Positions 10,622 through 23,700 of a DNA stretch of 64,000 nt are shown here, in pieces. Made by a program: the position numbers and the translations under genes. The notes beneath the pieces are model-generated. The model worked only from the letters and a program-made list of their open reading frames with translations. It was not told the origin of the DNA and ran no database searches. Each line of letters opens with the position of its first letter. Position 1 is the stretch's first letter. Source of the DNA: Priapulus caudatus (Eukaryota > Priapulida > Priapulimorpha > Priapulimorphida > Priapulidae); NCBI RefSeq assembly GCF_000485595.1, contig NW_014577070.1:792526-856525 (forward strand), written 5' to 3'.

Positions 10622-13600
10622 GTTGCACTTATGCAGCCAGCATGGTCGATGGAACTTTGTGAGACAGCCATTTGTAATTTATTCCTGAAGCATTGCATAT
10701 TTTTGATAGAGTGGCATGTTGCTTTTATTTCATAGATTAACCGGTGTTAAGTTTAAACGTTATCTGTATTTTCTTGAGACGTTTTCAACATGAATTTTTT
10801 TTTTTCCCCGGTGTTAAATTCAGTGTGAAGAGCAGTATGGCATGTGATTGGTCGTGATGGACACTGGTATCGTACATGCACCACGTGCAATTAAACCCTC
10901 TAGATTGGTGAAGTTTTGCTTAATTAGATGTTCTACTGCAGTATATGGGGATCTGGTTGTGGACTGAAACATTAAAACTTTACCAATCTGGCCATTGCAG
11001 TGCAGTACCGTACCATTTCATCTCAGTCTTGCGCCTACACAACTGCATTTTTATGATATCCTGAGAGTTAAATGCGCACCAGTCTTAAATATGTTTGTGA
11101 AATGCCATTTTTTAATCGGTCTCGAGAAGGTATGGTAAGTGTCTTTGTTCGGTGTTTTACTTTCGGATTTAGCTGTATCAGGGATGTAACTGCAGGTGGG
11201 CAGATCAGTAAGGCTTGTTCGTTTATCGTATGCAGCCGTTGTAGTTGAACGAACCTGTGACTTTTGGCACTCCCTCGTGTCCTTAGAATGTGGTAGGTAG
11301 CGCCATTGAAGTCCCTGTTTATTCCTTTGTTGCACTGTAACGCAGTAAATACAAATTGCAAGTAACACGTTTTTCAATTCAGGTAGGGTCCTGATGGGGT
11401 ACTCCAAATCTTGGTTAATGGTAAACATTTGTACTCTTTTTTCAGTTGCTAATAAATGTTTCCATTTCTTACTAAAAATTGTTGATTAAATTACTAGTGT
11501 AAGCCAAAATAAGGGGCTTGTGATCCCGCATAAAATTAAGGCAAAATGAAACTCATGGTAAATTATTTGGTATATTCACTCTATTTATAAAATAATCACA
11601 TTTTTTCTAAAAGAGAAGCATGCATAAACCTAGGAAAAAATCATAACCTAGTCTAAACATGATTGTTTTTTGCCTTAACATGAAAATACCCAGTGGGTTC
11701 ATGCTTTACTCCATACCCCATCAGTGCCCTCTTCAAGTACTGCTACCAAATAACTTGTGCAATTAAATGCATAATATTTTAGTAAAATAATTAACATTAA
11801 AAGGGCATGGCGGATTGCCAATCATGGTCATAGTTAGGTAAGCTAGCCACACAGACATGGCAGTAATTTCCTGTAAATACCATTGCTTCTTAAATGTCAC
11901 AAATAAAGCTCTTAGTAAATTTCAGTGTATACTTGACTTTCTGTTAGCAGTTTTTCACAAATTCAGCGCACACACTCTCGCTGCAACATAAGTTAGGCAC
12001 GGTCGCCTCCGTTGTACACCTTCAATCGACCATTCCCTCCGCATTTGGTCTCGAATCAAACAATGATTCTTGATTGGTATTTACTTGTTATTGTTCATGC
12101 TCACCTGAGTTACAGCCTGAACAGGAGTAGAAAAGTCCATGCACAGCCAAAGTGGTATGCAATCTAATACAAGGTTTTAGTTGCTGTTTGATCAGCAATA
12201 TATTGTAAAATCTTGTAGTCCTGATGATTGTTAACCACTTTGAATGTTGACATGTTTATTTATTAATATAAAAGGTATGCCTGTTATGATGAATGCATGT
12301 TGTTTTATTATTTCTTTGATAACCATAGGAGTTCATTGTAGCACTGAAGTATAATTATTTTCCTTTACTGTTCACTGTTTAAAGTGTGTGATATTAATAT
12401 GTTTGACTTGTGATACTATAAAGTAAGTCGATTTTATGTTTGACGTGTACATTTACTTTCCTTGTTTGCTAACGGATTTCTTTCCATGTTTTTCAGAGGA
12501 GGGATATATTGCATGCATGCATGAAGAATCTCCCCATCTCCAAACTGAAGCCATAGGTTTCATTTCTTCTCTGCCAGCATTAATACTGTTCAAGTAACAA
12601 GAATTGGAGCAAATTCCTATGCTCAACACTTGATGGCATGCCTATTGCATATAATTAACTCGTGAAATGCTTCTTATGCTCGTGTGTTATATTAGTATTT
12701 ATTTCAGCCACTTTTAAATCTCTTCTCTGTATATTTCACAATCTCAGCAAACAACCTCATGCTGAGAATGGAATAACACATATTGGAGAGTGATAGTGCC
12801 AGTGCTAGTGCTGTTGATTGATCTGGATGGTGAACTAGAGACAGTGATATTAACAATATTGATTACGTATAGATCAATTCTAACAACATTGACATGGTAT
12901 TAGAGTTACTTTTTACAGGGTCGCCGTTTTTCGTAGGTTTATAGATGTATTGTCGTCTAGTTCTAAGGCAAAACATGTCCCAGGACGGCTATATTTAAGA
13001 CCTGCTAGATCTAGAGTAGTCGTAAGAGTGAGTGTGCATGATTTGTGTGAGATAATAGTGTTGCATGCCTGCCACCTTTCCTTATCCAGGTTGGTTCCAC
13101 ACGTCTCCAAGTTCAAACCCACTCATCAATATACAAAAAAAAGAAGCTGAGCTACGTGTGGGTAACTGTCTCTTAGGCGATTCTGCATGGCATTTGGCTT
13201 GGCTGTCTTTTGGCAGATTTGTTAGTGCAATCAAATTTCCAAAAGATGCCGGGAGGCTTGCTATGCAGAAGTTGTGACGGGAACAGGCACTGCCTAGGAT
13301 ATTCCTTGACCAGGGCCTTAAGATTGTGCAGATATGCATACTTAGCTCGGTCTGCTATATACTTCACCACGGCGAAACAAAAAATACATTTTCAATTTTA
13401 ATTTCACCTGTGCCTGGTAATTAAAGAAAACAAGTTGGCAATGAATGCTACAGTAAGGACAATTCAACCTACTTTTGAGCGTGACCGACAGATGACGTAC
13501 AGGACAGTCGTAAAGCTGTTGTCTTGCTGGCTGTTTGCTACTTTTGCAGTTAGACTGTAACCTAAGAAGCGTTTCGAAGTAGGCTGTATCAAGTTCTGAT

Positions 13601-13772
13601 TTAGGAAAAAACACTGGGGATTGTCATTCTGTCCGGTTAATTGACAGTGAAAGTAGCATTCAGTCCGGCTAGCACCACAGACAGTACTGATTCAGACAGT
13701 ATAAACAGCTACAATTACTCTGGCTGCAGCAGGCACTACAACATGTGCGTAATTTTCTTTCATACAATAAAG

Positions 13773-13933
13773 AAGCAGATGCAGCCCCAGAGTTTACACA
13801 GCCACTCACTAACCAAGTGGTCACAGAAAGCAAGCCAATCACATTGACCTGCAAGGTTATTGGCCACCCAACCCCAGAGGTGACATGGTTTGTGAATAAC
13901 GTGGAAATCACACCAGATACAACTGTGTACAAG
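13773..13933 (+). CDS. Exon 7: Ig domain 4, first half
   Basis: The acceptor follows TTTTCTTTCATACAATAAAG (phase 1) and the donor is AAG|GTAAAT (phase 0). It encodes EADAAPEFTQPLTNQVVTES, B-strand LTCKVIG and VTWFVNNVEI. Here the intron falls after the C-prime strand rather than before V-T-W, unlike domains 9, 10, 12 and 15. Other AGs within 10 bases upstream or downstream could serve as acceptor, so the first two residues are tentative. Confidence 0.88.
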
Positions 13934-14220
13934 GTAAATTCAAACTTCTTTGTAATATCTGTACTGACAGTGATATAATTAGTTATAGTACCAGTGGTAG
14001 GGGTTATCTGGAACCATAGTGAGAGTATTACTCACAAGAGGGAGCTATGGAGGCAAAGCAATACATAATGAATCAAAACAAAGCAATGAAAGTTGACATC
14101 AATGACAAAATAGCTTTTAAAACTTGTTAACATGACAAAAAAGTATCGCAAAAGAAATGAAATGGTATCAGAATATTGTCTGTCCAGTTATAACTGTTTA
14201 TTTATTTTCAACTCTCACAG

Positions 14221-14353
14221 ATATCCCATCCGGATGAAACCACACATGAGTTAACATTGCCTGAGGCTTTCCCTGAAGATGAAGGGGATTACATCTGTAA
14301 GGCTATCAACCCAGCGGGTGAAGCTGTGACCAAAGCCTATTTGACCATCAAAC
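14221..14353 (+). CDS. Exon 8: Ig domain 4, second half
   Basis: The acceptor is CTCACAG and entry is phase 0; the donor is AAA C|GTAAGT, phase 1. It supplies strands D-G: HPDETTHELTLPEAF, F-strand DEGDYICKAIN, and G-strand AVTKAYLTIK. With exon 7 it completes a canonical I-set domain with both cysteines. Confidence 0.92.
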
Positions 14354-14755
14354 GTAAGTACTGTAGTGCGACTTGCATGGCTTCATTCTGCATACAATAT
14401 ATATTATGAGTTTTTATAAATATATAGCATGATGTATGTGAGCAACTTTAATGTAAATGCTATTAGGAAGGATAGCACTAACCAGTTGTTTCTGCACAGA
14501 TGTAATCTCAGTAACGTTGTGTGTAGTGTGTTCGTACATGCGTGCACAGGTGCACGTGTGCGTGGGTGTGCGTGGGTGTGCGTTGGTGTGCGAGCGTGAG
14601 TTCGTGCGTGTGTGCGTCTGCATCTGTGTATAATTTAAACATAATTATGTTCACCAATCTAAAGGAATAAATGGACGTGCAATTAGTTGTTAATGCATGA
14701 ATTATACGCAGCCTGCAGTGTGATTTTAGTGTATGCATGTTTGCTTATTTAACAG
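14354..14755. repeat. Intron with GTGCGTG-rich simple repeat
   Basis: A GTGCGTG/GTGTGCG-type simple repeat occupies about 14516-14622. The remainder is AT-rich with no other signal. Confidence 0.75.
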
Positions 14756-17700
14756 CATGGTTTTGTGAAGAGGAAATTGAAGACAATCTGCATGCTTCCA
14801 GACAGCGAACTGCTAGTTCCTCAGATACTGAACTCACCACATACATGAGCGATGACCACGAACTTGACTCTCATATTGAGGATCTAGAATCAGAAGTTAC
14901 ATCGTCAGAACAAATCGAATACACGCCAGTGGTTTCCCCTGTAAAGGAAATGCCCGATAGTTATATTTCTACTGTGTCAGCTCCCTTGGTTATGACTGAA
15001 GAGGTAGTTGAACTAAACTGCATGTTGCATGATGTCAGGTCAACAGTAATGCATGTCTCGACGAGTGAAGACGCTGGAATCGAAGTGAGTTTAGAAGACC
15101 AACAGCTAGATGTGAATGATGGTCAGGCCCAGCATGATACTGAAATCATATTGTCACATCCCAGGTCATCGAGCTGTGAATTCCTTCATGAAAGTGACTC
15201 ATGCGAAGAAGTTGTAGCCATGTCACCCTCTGAAGTTCAAGATAATAGCTTCACAGATGATAGACCAGTGTCCACCATTGATCCCAGGCCATTGATTGAG
15301 TCTTCCAGCTCTCAACAATTGTACGATAAGGAAATAACCACTCATTCAAAACCTTATGTTGAGACAGTAGTCACTACCACAAGTGTCGAAACAAACCCAC
15401 CCATATTTCAGCTTGCGTTATCAAGGGATGAACAGTTTCGGGGCTACCCAGAGGAGCATCTAACTCTGTATCCAGAGGAATCTGTTGATGTAGAAGTTAA
15501 GATCCCAGCAGCTACTAGCTCACCAGATGATAGTTCTATCCGGAAGGAACCTGTCAAAAGCAGGTTGTCTGATCTCGTATGGAATCCTGACGATAACATC
15601 ATCATCATTGATAAACCCAATCGCCAAACAGACGAAGGTAGAGATGAGCGCATAGGCGAAACCTATGGAAGTTCAGACAGTTCTGATGGAGAGATGGTTG
15701 ACATCTTGGATATTCGCCGAGCATCAAAACTATCCCTGCCAGAGAATATTGGTGCAGTCAAGCTAGAGGAACAGAGTGTCCACTTTGTTCAGCACACCTT
15801 GGTACAATCTGATGTGTCGCACAGAGGCATTGAATCTCCCATAGAGTGTGCTGTCCAACAAGATAACGATTACGCACTAATGGAAATTCCTGACGAGTTG
15901 CTAACATCTTCTCAAGAAAATCTCGAGTGTAATGTAGAAAACTCAGAGTCGGATGGTGAGGAGTTTATCGAAGTGTTAGATATGCGCAGGGCTTCTACGA
16001 TCTCACTCCCTGAGACACCGCCAGCCAGGAAATCCAAAGGGACCATGAATGTGAACCAGTATTCATTAGTGCAGTCAGATATATCAGGATTCGCAAAAAC
16101 AGTGGAAAGCAATGAGTCCGAGACCATTATTACCAGTTCAGGGTCACCCACAGAGGACACATGCCAAGTACCTTTATATGCGATTGAAGAATTGTCTGAG
16201 ACGCATACGAAACATGCTCACATGGACACGACCGATGGAATACCTCACATTAGTGTGAACACTTCCAAAAGAGACGAGGTATTTCTGTCTGTTGATGAAT
16301 GTGTGGAGATGACTGTACTGGCCGTTGTTGGAAGGCCAGCTCAGGTGGCACATGCAGATGTTATCATCCCTGGTGAAGGGGAGGCAAGTGCTGAATGTGT
16401 CATGGTTAAGGAGAACACCATTACTGTCACAGAGGAAGAGTTATCCAGATGGAATCATAAACAAGTAGCTTCTCTCGATGAATTACATTTTCCAAACATT
16501 GTATTGTTAGATGAGTTAACACGTGAAAACGTGACAGAGGAAACTAGCTTGGTTCCTACGACATCGATTCACTTAAGTGAATTTCCAGTTTCCACTGGAT
16601 CGGTGGACACATCAAATATGACAGAGAAAGTAAGCACGTCGGTTGAAGTAACAAGGCAAGAATTCATTACAACTTTGGTAGACAGTTGTGAAGAGAAAAT
16701 GCTGGCACTCTCAAAAGTGCCCGAAGTTAGGCATGAAAGTCACATAATTCCATGTGTGACTGAGATGACAGTTGAGTCACCTGTGGATGTTCATATGACC
16801 GATGATGTTAAGCCAGAAAACTTGAGAGACGACACGCATGATATCAGAATGTCCACCCTGCAGTCATCTGAGATCGCCCTGCACGATTCAGTGTTTCCAA
16901 ACGTTGTCATGCTTGAAATCGAACCAACAGAGAATGTCGCAGTGCCTAGAGGATTAAAGTACAATAAGGATTCAGCATTGAATAATGAAACAGATGGTGA
17001 TGAGAGAATGGCAACATATGATAATGGTTATGCATCACATAAGATTGAGGTTGAACCAAGCAGGGACGAGGAACGTATCTTTGCTATTGACACTGAACTT
17101 TCAAAAGAAGAAATGGTTACACTGACAGCTGATGGCAGTGAGGATGCCATAGTACACGAAGATCTTAAATGTGAAAGCGCATCAGAAGACATTACATTGG
17201 CCGTCACCTCAACATGTGATGATTCTGTGGCAGGTAGCCTTAAAACGAAGCCAACTGAACATTTGAAAACTGAAACCATATACATGTCCGTTGAGGGTGC
17301 TATGCTGACTTGTCACGACGAGAAAACCGAAATGGAAACTATTGACGCATATCATGCTTTATTGCACGACGTTGTTATTCCATTCATAGAATTTACACAG
17401 ACTGTAACACTCGAGGAAGTAAATTCCGCCCTGTTACCTGAATCCACGCACATGAGCGATAGCGGACAGATCATACAGATTCCTGAAGTAAAATTCCCAG
17501 ATGCTGTCACTCTTGAGGAGTTGGGCAGAAGCAAGGAAGACCAAGTAGATGATGTACAATTAGAACACATTTTGTCAATTGTAAGTAATGAATCCTTTGA
17601 CCTCAACGTAACAGATGTCGACGCGAGACATCATGTGGAGACGTCTGAGATGAACTGGGATGAGACGATATTTCCTGATGTGCGGAAAGAAGAAGGAGAC

Positions 17701-20700
17701 GAATTAACCAGAGATGTGTATCTAACTGGGAATGAGTTTCAAGAAGTGTCAGTAGCTGAGGCAATATTTCCTGATGTGCGAGAAGAAGAAGGAGACGAAT
17801 TAACCAGAGATGTGCATCTAACTGGGAATGGGTTTCAAGAAGTGTCAGTAGCTGAGGCAATATTTCCTGATGTGCGAGAAGAAGAAGGAGATGAATTAAC
17901 CAGCGATGTGCATCTAACTGGGAATGGGTTTCAAGAAGTGTCAGTAGCTGAGACAATATTTCTCGCCGTTGAGGAAGCCACAGAAGAAGTATCAAGCAAG
18001 GATGTTGAACAAAGTGTAAAACCCTCTCAAAGTCGCTCAACAGTTGAGAAAAATTTTCCAGCCGATGATGACTTAAACAACATGGAATCGGTGACGGATA
18101 CTGAGGTAACTGCAAAAGGGTTTCAGGAATTTTCCGTTGCAGAGAAAATATTTCCAGCTAGTGAAGAAGACATGTGTACAGACTCAATCAGGGCTGCTGA
18201 ATTAACTGTGGAAAACTTTCAGGAAGTTTTCAAGACGATATCAGACAGAGTAACGGATTCGTCGTGTGATGAACTCAGTAACCAAGGGGGCCTGCAGCTG
18301 GTTGTATCAGAAGATCAACCAAGTGAGAAATCAGATGAAGAAACCTCTATCAAAGAGGAGATTGATGTATACGAATTTGAAGTCAAAATCATATACCCAG
18401 TGCTTGTGGAAGTGAGTACAGAACTGAACATTCGTGATAGCATGGAAGAGAATTTGCCCATTCCTAGCGTAGTTGAAGAGCCTGAGCAAACTACTTCTGT
18501 GGCAGATCAGGTCTCCATTGAAGAGGACCAGAAACAAAGTGAAATACTTGTAGGCGAGAGCACTATAAAAGAAACTGATGCAAGACCAACAGCTATGACT
18601 ATACATTCGTGTCATCCATCATTAGAGAAGACTAATATTGTTCTGACACGTATGGAATTTCCGGAAACTGTAACACTGGAGAGTACAGATACGTTCGGTT
18701 CTATACCAAGATCTGAAGCAGTTGCTAATGAATCATGCGTAGACGATTTAAAACTCAAGCGCATTTCTCCCATAAAGATAAGTGAAGAATTTGAAGTGGA
18801 TGTGGGATATCTCAAAAAATATGTTCCGGCTGAAACACATGACGTATACCTGACTGCGTCGGCACATTCTCCCGATGAGATGACAATAGAAGATGCAAAC
18901 AGAGACGTTGATCTAACAGTGAAAGGGTTTCAGAACCGCTCAGTTGCCGAGACAATATTTGCAGCTGACGACGAAGACAGTGTTGAAACATTAAGCAAGG
19001 ATGTGGAGCTGTCTGCAAGGGGGTTTCAAAAATTCATGCGAGCTGAAACAATATTTCTAGCTGATGACGATAACACACCGGACGAATCATGTGAGGAGGA
19101 CAAGCTCATATCAGAAAAACCCCATGAGCATTCACTTGGCAAAACAACATCCGACTCGGACGTAGAGTCATCAAATGTCAAAAAGGTATGTGAAGAAACT
19201 ACAGCACACTTGGAAGTTTTAGAGGAAATCACCCCAGATACCGATGATGAGAGGGGTTTATCCGAAATTAAAACTACTGCGGCTAATAATGGCATGATGA
19301 AACTGACAAAGACAACAGAATGCGAAATAGTGCCTCTTGCCGAGTTAGATTTTCCAGATGTGATTTTCTTAGCTCAGATCGAGAATGAAAACAAAAGTGA
19401 ATTGACACTAACGAACAGCACAGAAGCCTCAAGACTTGACCTTTGCATTCCACCAGAAGATAGCATTCCTGACACAGAGGGCTCAGCGGATCATGCGGCA
19501 GTTGCCGTATTAGGTGATGCACAGCAAGAACATATGCTAGTTCATAGCATGGCTGAGGATTTGCTGCAGGATTCATCTTATGTATCGCAACAGGTTTCAG
19601 ATGACCAAGAACGACAACAGAATGAGATCACCCTGGAAAACGATAATGTTGTCAACGTTGCTAGCGAGAGAGCAGAGATGAACCCTACGGAGCTATCTCG
19701 TATTTCGCTACACAAAACTCATATTAGTATACCAAGTATCGAGTTCCCAGATTCAATAGTATTGGAAAGAACAGCAACTGTGTCTGCAACCACGCACCCA
19801 CCACTTTCTGTGAAAAGTATTGCGACAGCTAAAGCAGAAAACAAGCACTCGCAAGTAGAAGATGTGCATGCGCAGCACATTTTTCCAGCAAGGGTTAACG
19901 AACAGTTTGATGTAGATGTAAGAGATCTTGACAAACATGTTCGTGTGGAAACATGTGAGATGCACCTGACTGATTCTTTACTTTTGCCTGACGAAGAAAT
20001 TGCAACAGAAGATGCAAACGTTGACCTAACAGTGAAAGGGTTTCAGAACCGCTCAGTTGCTGAGACAATATTTGCAGCTGATGACGAAGAAAGTGTTGAA
20101 ACATTAAGCAAGGATGTGGAGCTGTCTGCAAGGGGGTATCAGGAATTCACGCGGATTGAAACAATATTTCTAGCTGATGAAGATGACACAGCCGACGAAT
20201 CATGTGAGGATGACAAACTCGTAGCAGGAAAACTCCAGCAACATTCCCCTGACAAAACTACACCCGACTCGAGCGTGGAGTCAGCAAAGGCAATACTGAA
20301 TCCTAAGGAAGACATGAAGCCGGATGCATTTGGCGATCAACCAGATATGAAATCAGATGAAGAGAAGTATGTTCAAGAGGAGAAGGATATCTCTGAAGTT
20401 GAAATGCAACACACGCACCAATCCCTTGTGGAAGAAAGTGTTGAGCTGAACATTGACACTACTAACTATATCGATATAGTAGACCAAAGGGACCTTGGTA
20501 CACCTGAGACTAATGTAGTTGACACTGTAGAAGTTGTAGAGACAAAGGCTGTCGATATGCAGTACAGGCCAACAGTGTGCGACACGGCTGAGTTTACATC
20601 ACTGGCTGCAGAATGCTCAGCGTCTGTACGAGAAGAGGTCGACATGGCAAATACGTTGACGATAAGGGAATGTGATATATTTCTTCCTTCGTTCACTGAT

Positions 20701-23700
20701 CAAGATACAGAACATACGGTCAGAAGTGTTACTGCCACTTCACCAGATCAGGTTGATCTACACACTGAGACTGAAGTGGCATTTGAAAGCCTTGCCATCC
20801 CTCAACATGCATCCGAAAGCTATGATGTCTCTCTCAGGCATTTGGAAGCTACATTCAAGGATGCTGACCCCGAAACCTATAGCGTAGAAAAGATATGTGG
20901 AACTGATATCAGTGAGAGTGAGAATCAAACATATATCAATTTGGATATAGAACGTGAAACACCCAGAACAACATTTGATGCCAAACCTGTCCAAAGTTAT
21001 CCCCCTGAAGCAGAACTGGATTTCAAGAGTATAAAAACTGAAGATTCTGTGAGCACAGGTTTGAAATCTGGAAGTGATACCAGTGCACCAAAGTCTAGGA
21101 CTTCTGATCTACAAGTCATAGCAGGGAAAAGCTTAGATTCAGCTTCTGAATCTAACGTAAAATCAGTCGAAGCACCATACCTACTTATCGGGGAGATGGA
21201 TGAGGCATGGGATGTGGCATTGGGTGACAATATCGGTTCAGTGGAGACATCAGAGCATGCTAGCAAAGAAGACAACTTAAGTGTAGAATCACATCACGAT
21301 TATGATCAGCAACCAACTGTGAAATGTGTAGATGTGTGTGGAACACCAAAACCGCTGTTAGAGCCCATACATCCGCCCATAGAAGAGAAGGTAGAAGAAT
21401 ATCTGGCAATTCTCAAGCCTGATAACGGTGCTATCGTGCATGAATACATTAGCATAGCTGATTCATTTCACGTAACACGTCAGCAAGAAACCGTGGAGTA
21501 TGAAAACAGAGAAACTGACATACTGCTGCGTGAGTCAACAGACATTGTGATGAAAATGCAACAGACAGATGAAATACATCCTAAGGGAAATGAAAGTGTA
21601 GACACTGGAGTCCATGATATTCCCAGAGATGAAAACAAATTGGAAACACTAGATGAAAGTAAAGTGAAAAACCTCAGCCGTATAGTTACTGTCATTTCTC
21701 AAACTAATCTCATAGAAACAATATTTCCGGTCGAACTGAACGCTGAACTCTTAGACTCTGAAGTTGAGGTGGAACCACGTACACCAAACCCGACTGCAGT
21801 AAATCAAGTAGATAGTACGAGCATTGAGACGAGAATGCCTGACCAGATTGCGGAATGTAGCAGTGATCTACTGTTACCACACAACGAAGGGAAGACGTGC
21901 ATGAACACCGAATCAAAGGATGCTGAGTCAGACGTAACTGTTGTTCAAGATGAGTTGATAGCCAGTTCGCAGCAAATCTGCCAAGCTGAAGTTTCTGCAG
22001 GAAGTTTTCTTGCCGCATCAGATGAACGTGAGTCGATTGGAGAAACTGCGTTTGTCGTTATTGGGATCAAAGAGTTGTCATCGCAGGCGCTTGAAGTGGC
22101 CATTGTCCCTGAGTCACCCACAGAGACCCCAGAAGACGAAATAGCGCTACAACCAGATTCTAGTACAGTAGACACACTGTTGAGCACTACCACACAGCCT
22201 TCAGTAACTGAGCTGGAAAGTTTCATGGAACCTGAAATATATCAGTATTCGATAGAGGATGTAATTTCAAAAGCTGTTGAGTCATTTGTATCTACAGGAG
22301 ACAAGTGTTCACAATCCAGTCTTTTCGCAAGACTACTAAAGCATTCGGAAGAAAAGAAAAAGGAAGCTGATACAACCGTATTACCTTCGGATGTATGCGT
22401 GCTTCAGGATGATCAAGCTTTACATACGGATAAAGATAAAACAGATAGCACACCTGACGCAGATATACATGAGCATGTGGAGAGCCGTGATGACGTTAAC
22501 GATGGAAATCATACATTACCAGACAACGGAATAGCCCCGATTCAAGAAACAGTTGTAGTGGAGAAGCAATCGGAGATAACTGTTCAGGCCTCGTTGGGAA
22601 GTGGTACAAATGCACGCGATGATCAACTAAATGATGCTGCTTCGGATGACTCTGACGATATGCCTATAGAGGCTAAAGAGAGACTACAAGACCAGGTGCA
22701 AGGCACGACGGTTCATATGATTTCAGAGCAACTAGTTGCAAATCACACCCTGGAATCATTACTGCTCACAATGGATGGAGATGCGTTTGACCAGTTGTAC
22801 AATCGGATAGTGGTGGAAGAAGAGTTCAGTACTGACATGCCCGCTGGCAGTGGCACATGCTGCCCACCATACCCACCACCTTTGCTTGATGACGATGATG
22901 ATGAATATCAACCAATGTATGAAGACGATATCCCAGCCTCTGAACGTACAGAAATCCTTACTGCTGGCATTCAGGAAGAGGAGTTCGCAGCAGATATTTC
23001 CGACATTAGAACTGGATTACGCATGGGCAAATGCTTCAGTGACAAATTGGACACAATACACGAACAAGCAGAAGTGTCCGACGATGCCTCTAGTAGCAGT
23101 CAAGAGTTGACGATACTAACGCATGTCACTGTAGACGTGGAAAAGATGATAGATTTTGGTGACAGTGCAGAGCATAGCGAGGCAGAATCTCAGTCGTCGA
23201 CCGCTGAGGTATCATACATGCTACCACACTTATCTGAGTATGATGTTGTGTTTGAGGTCGACGATGAGGTGAGACAGGAGGTTGTTTCCAGAACACTGAC
23301 TGTGTATGAAAGCAGTATTGGAACGTCATCGGAAGAAGACCTCAGTAGTACTCATGATGACATTACTGTTCAAGTTGAAGAGAACAGCCTCGCTCAAACA
23401 CAAATCAAGGACCTTTGTGAGACGATTGAGGTGTTTGTTGACAATACGACGAGCGAGGAGGACACGTGGCGTAGGACACAATCGGAATCAGAAGAGGATC
23501 CACCATTTTTCCGCGATGAGACACCGGTCCCTATAGAAGGTCACGCGTATGCGATTATTATTGATGATGATCAAGAGTGTGGGGATACCAGTAGCGTGAC
23601 TAGCGAAACTAAGAGTCCAGCTTGGGATGAGCTCAGTCAGATGAGCCTTGTTTCTTACGAAGATGAACCAAGACACTTGACAGGGCATTCTAGGGAAAAC

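Larger units (their letters stand above)
8733..13772. other. 5-kb intron
   Basis: Contains a GT-rich microsatellite at about 8965-9030, a candidate cassette exon at 9286-9357, and a candidate nested small ORF at 10325-10621, both listed separately. The rest, including 10630-13770, shows no coding similarity, transposon ends or RNA genes that I can recognise. Confidence 0.7.

Noticed and set aside
17603-18115. Long minus-strand frame opposite the 96-bp repeats
   Set aside because: A shadow of the in-frame repeat; no independent support.
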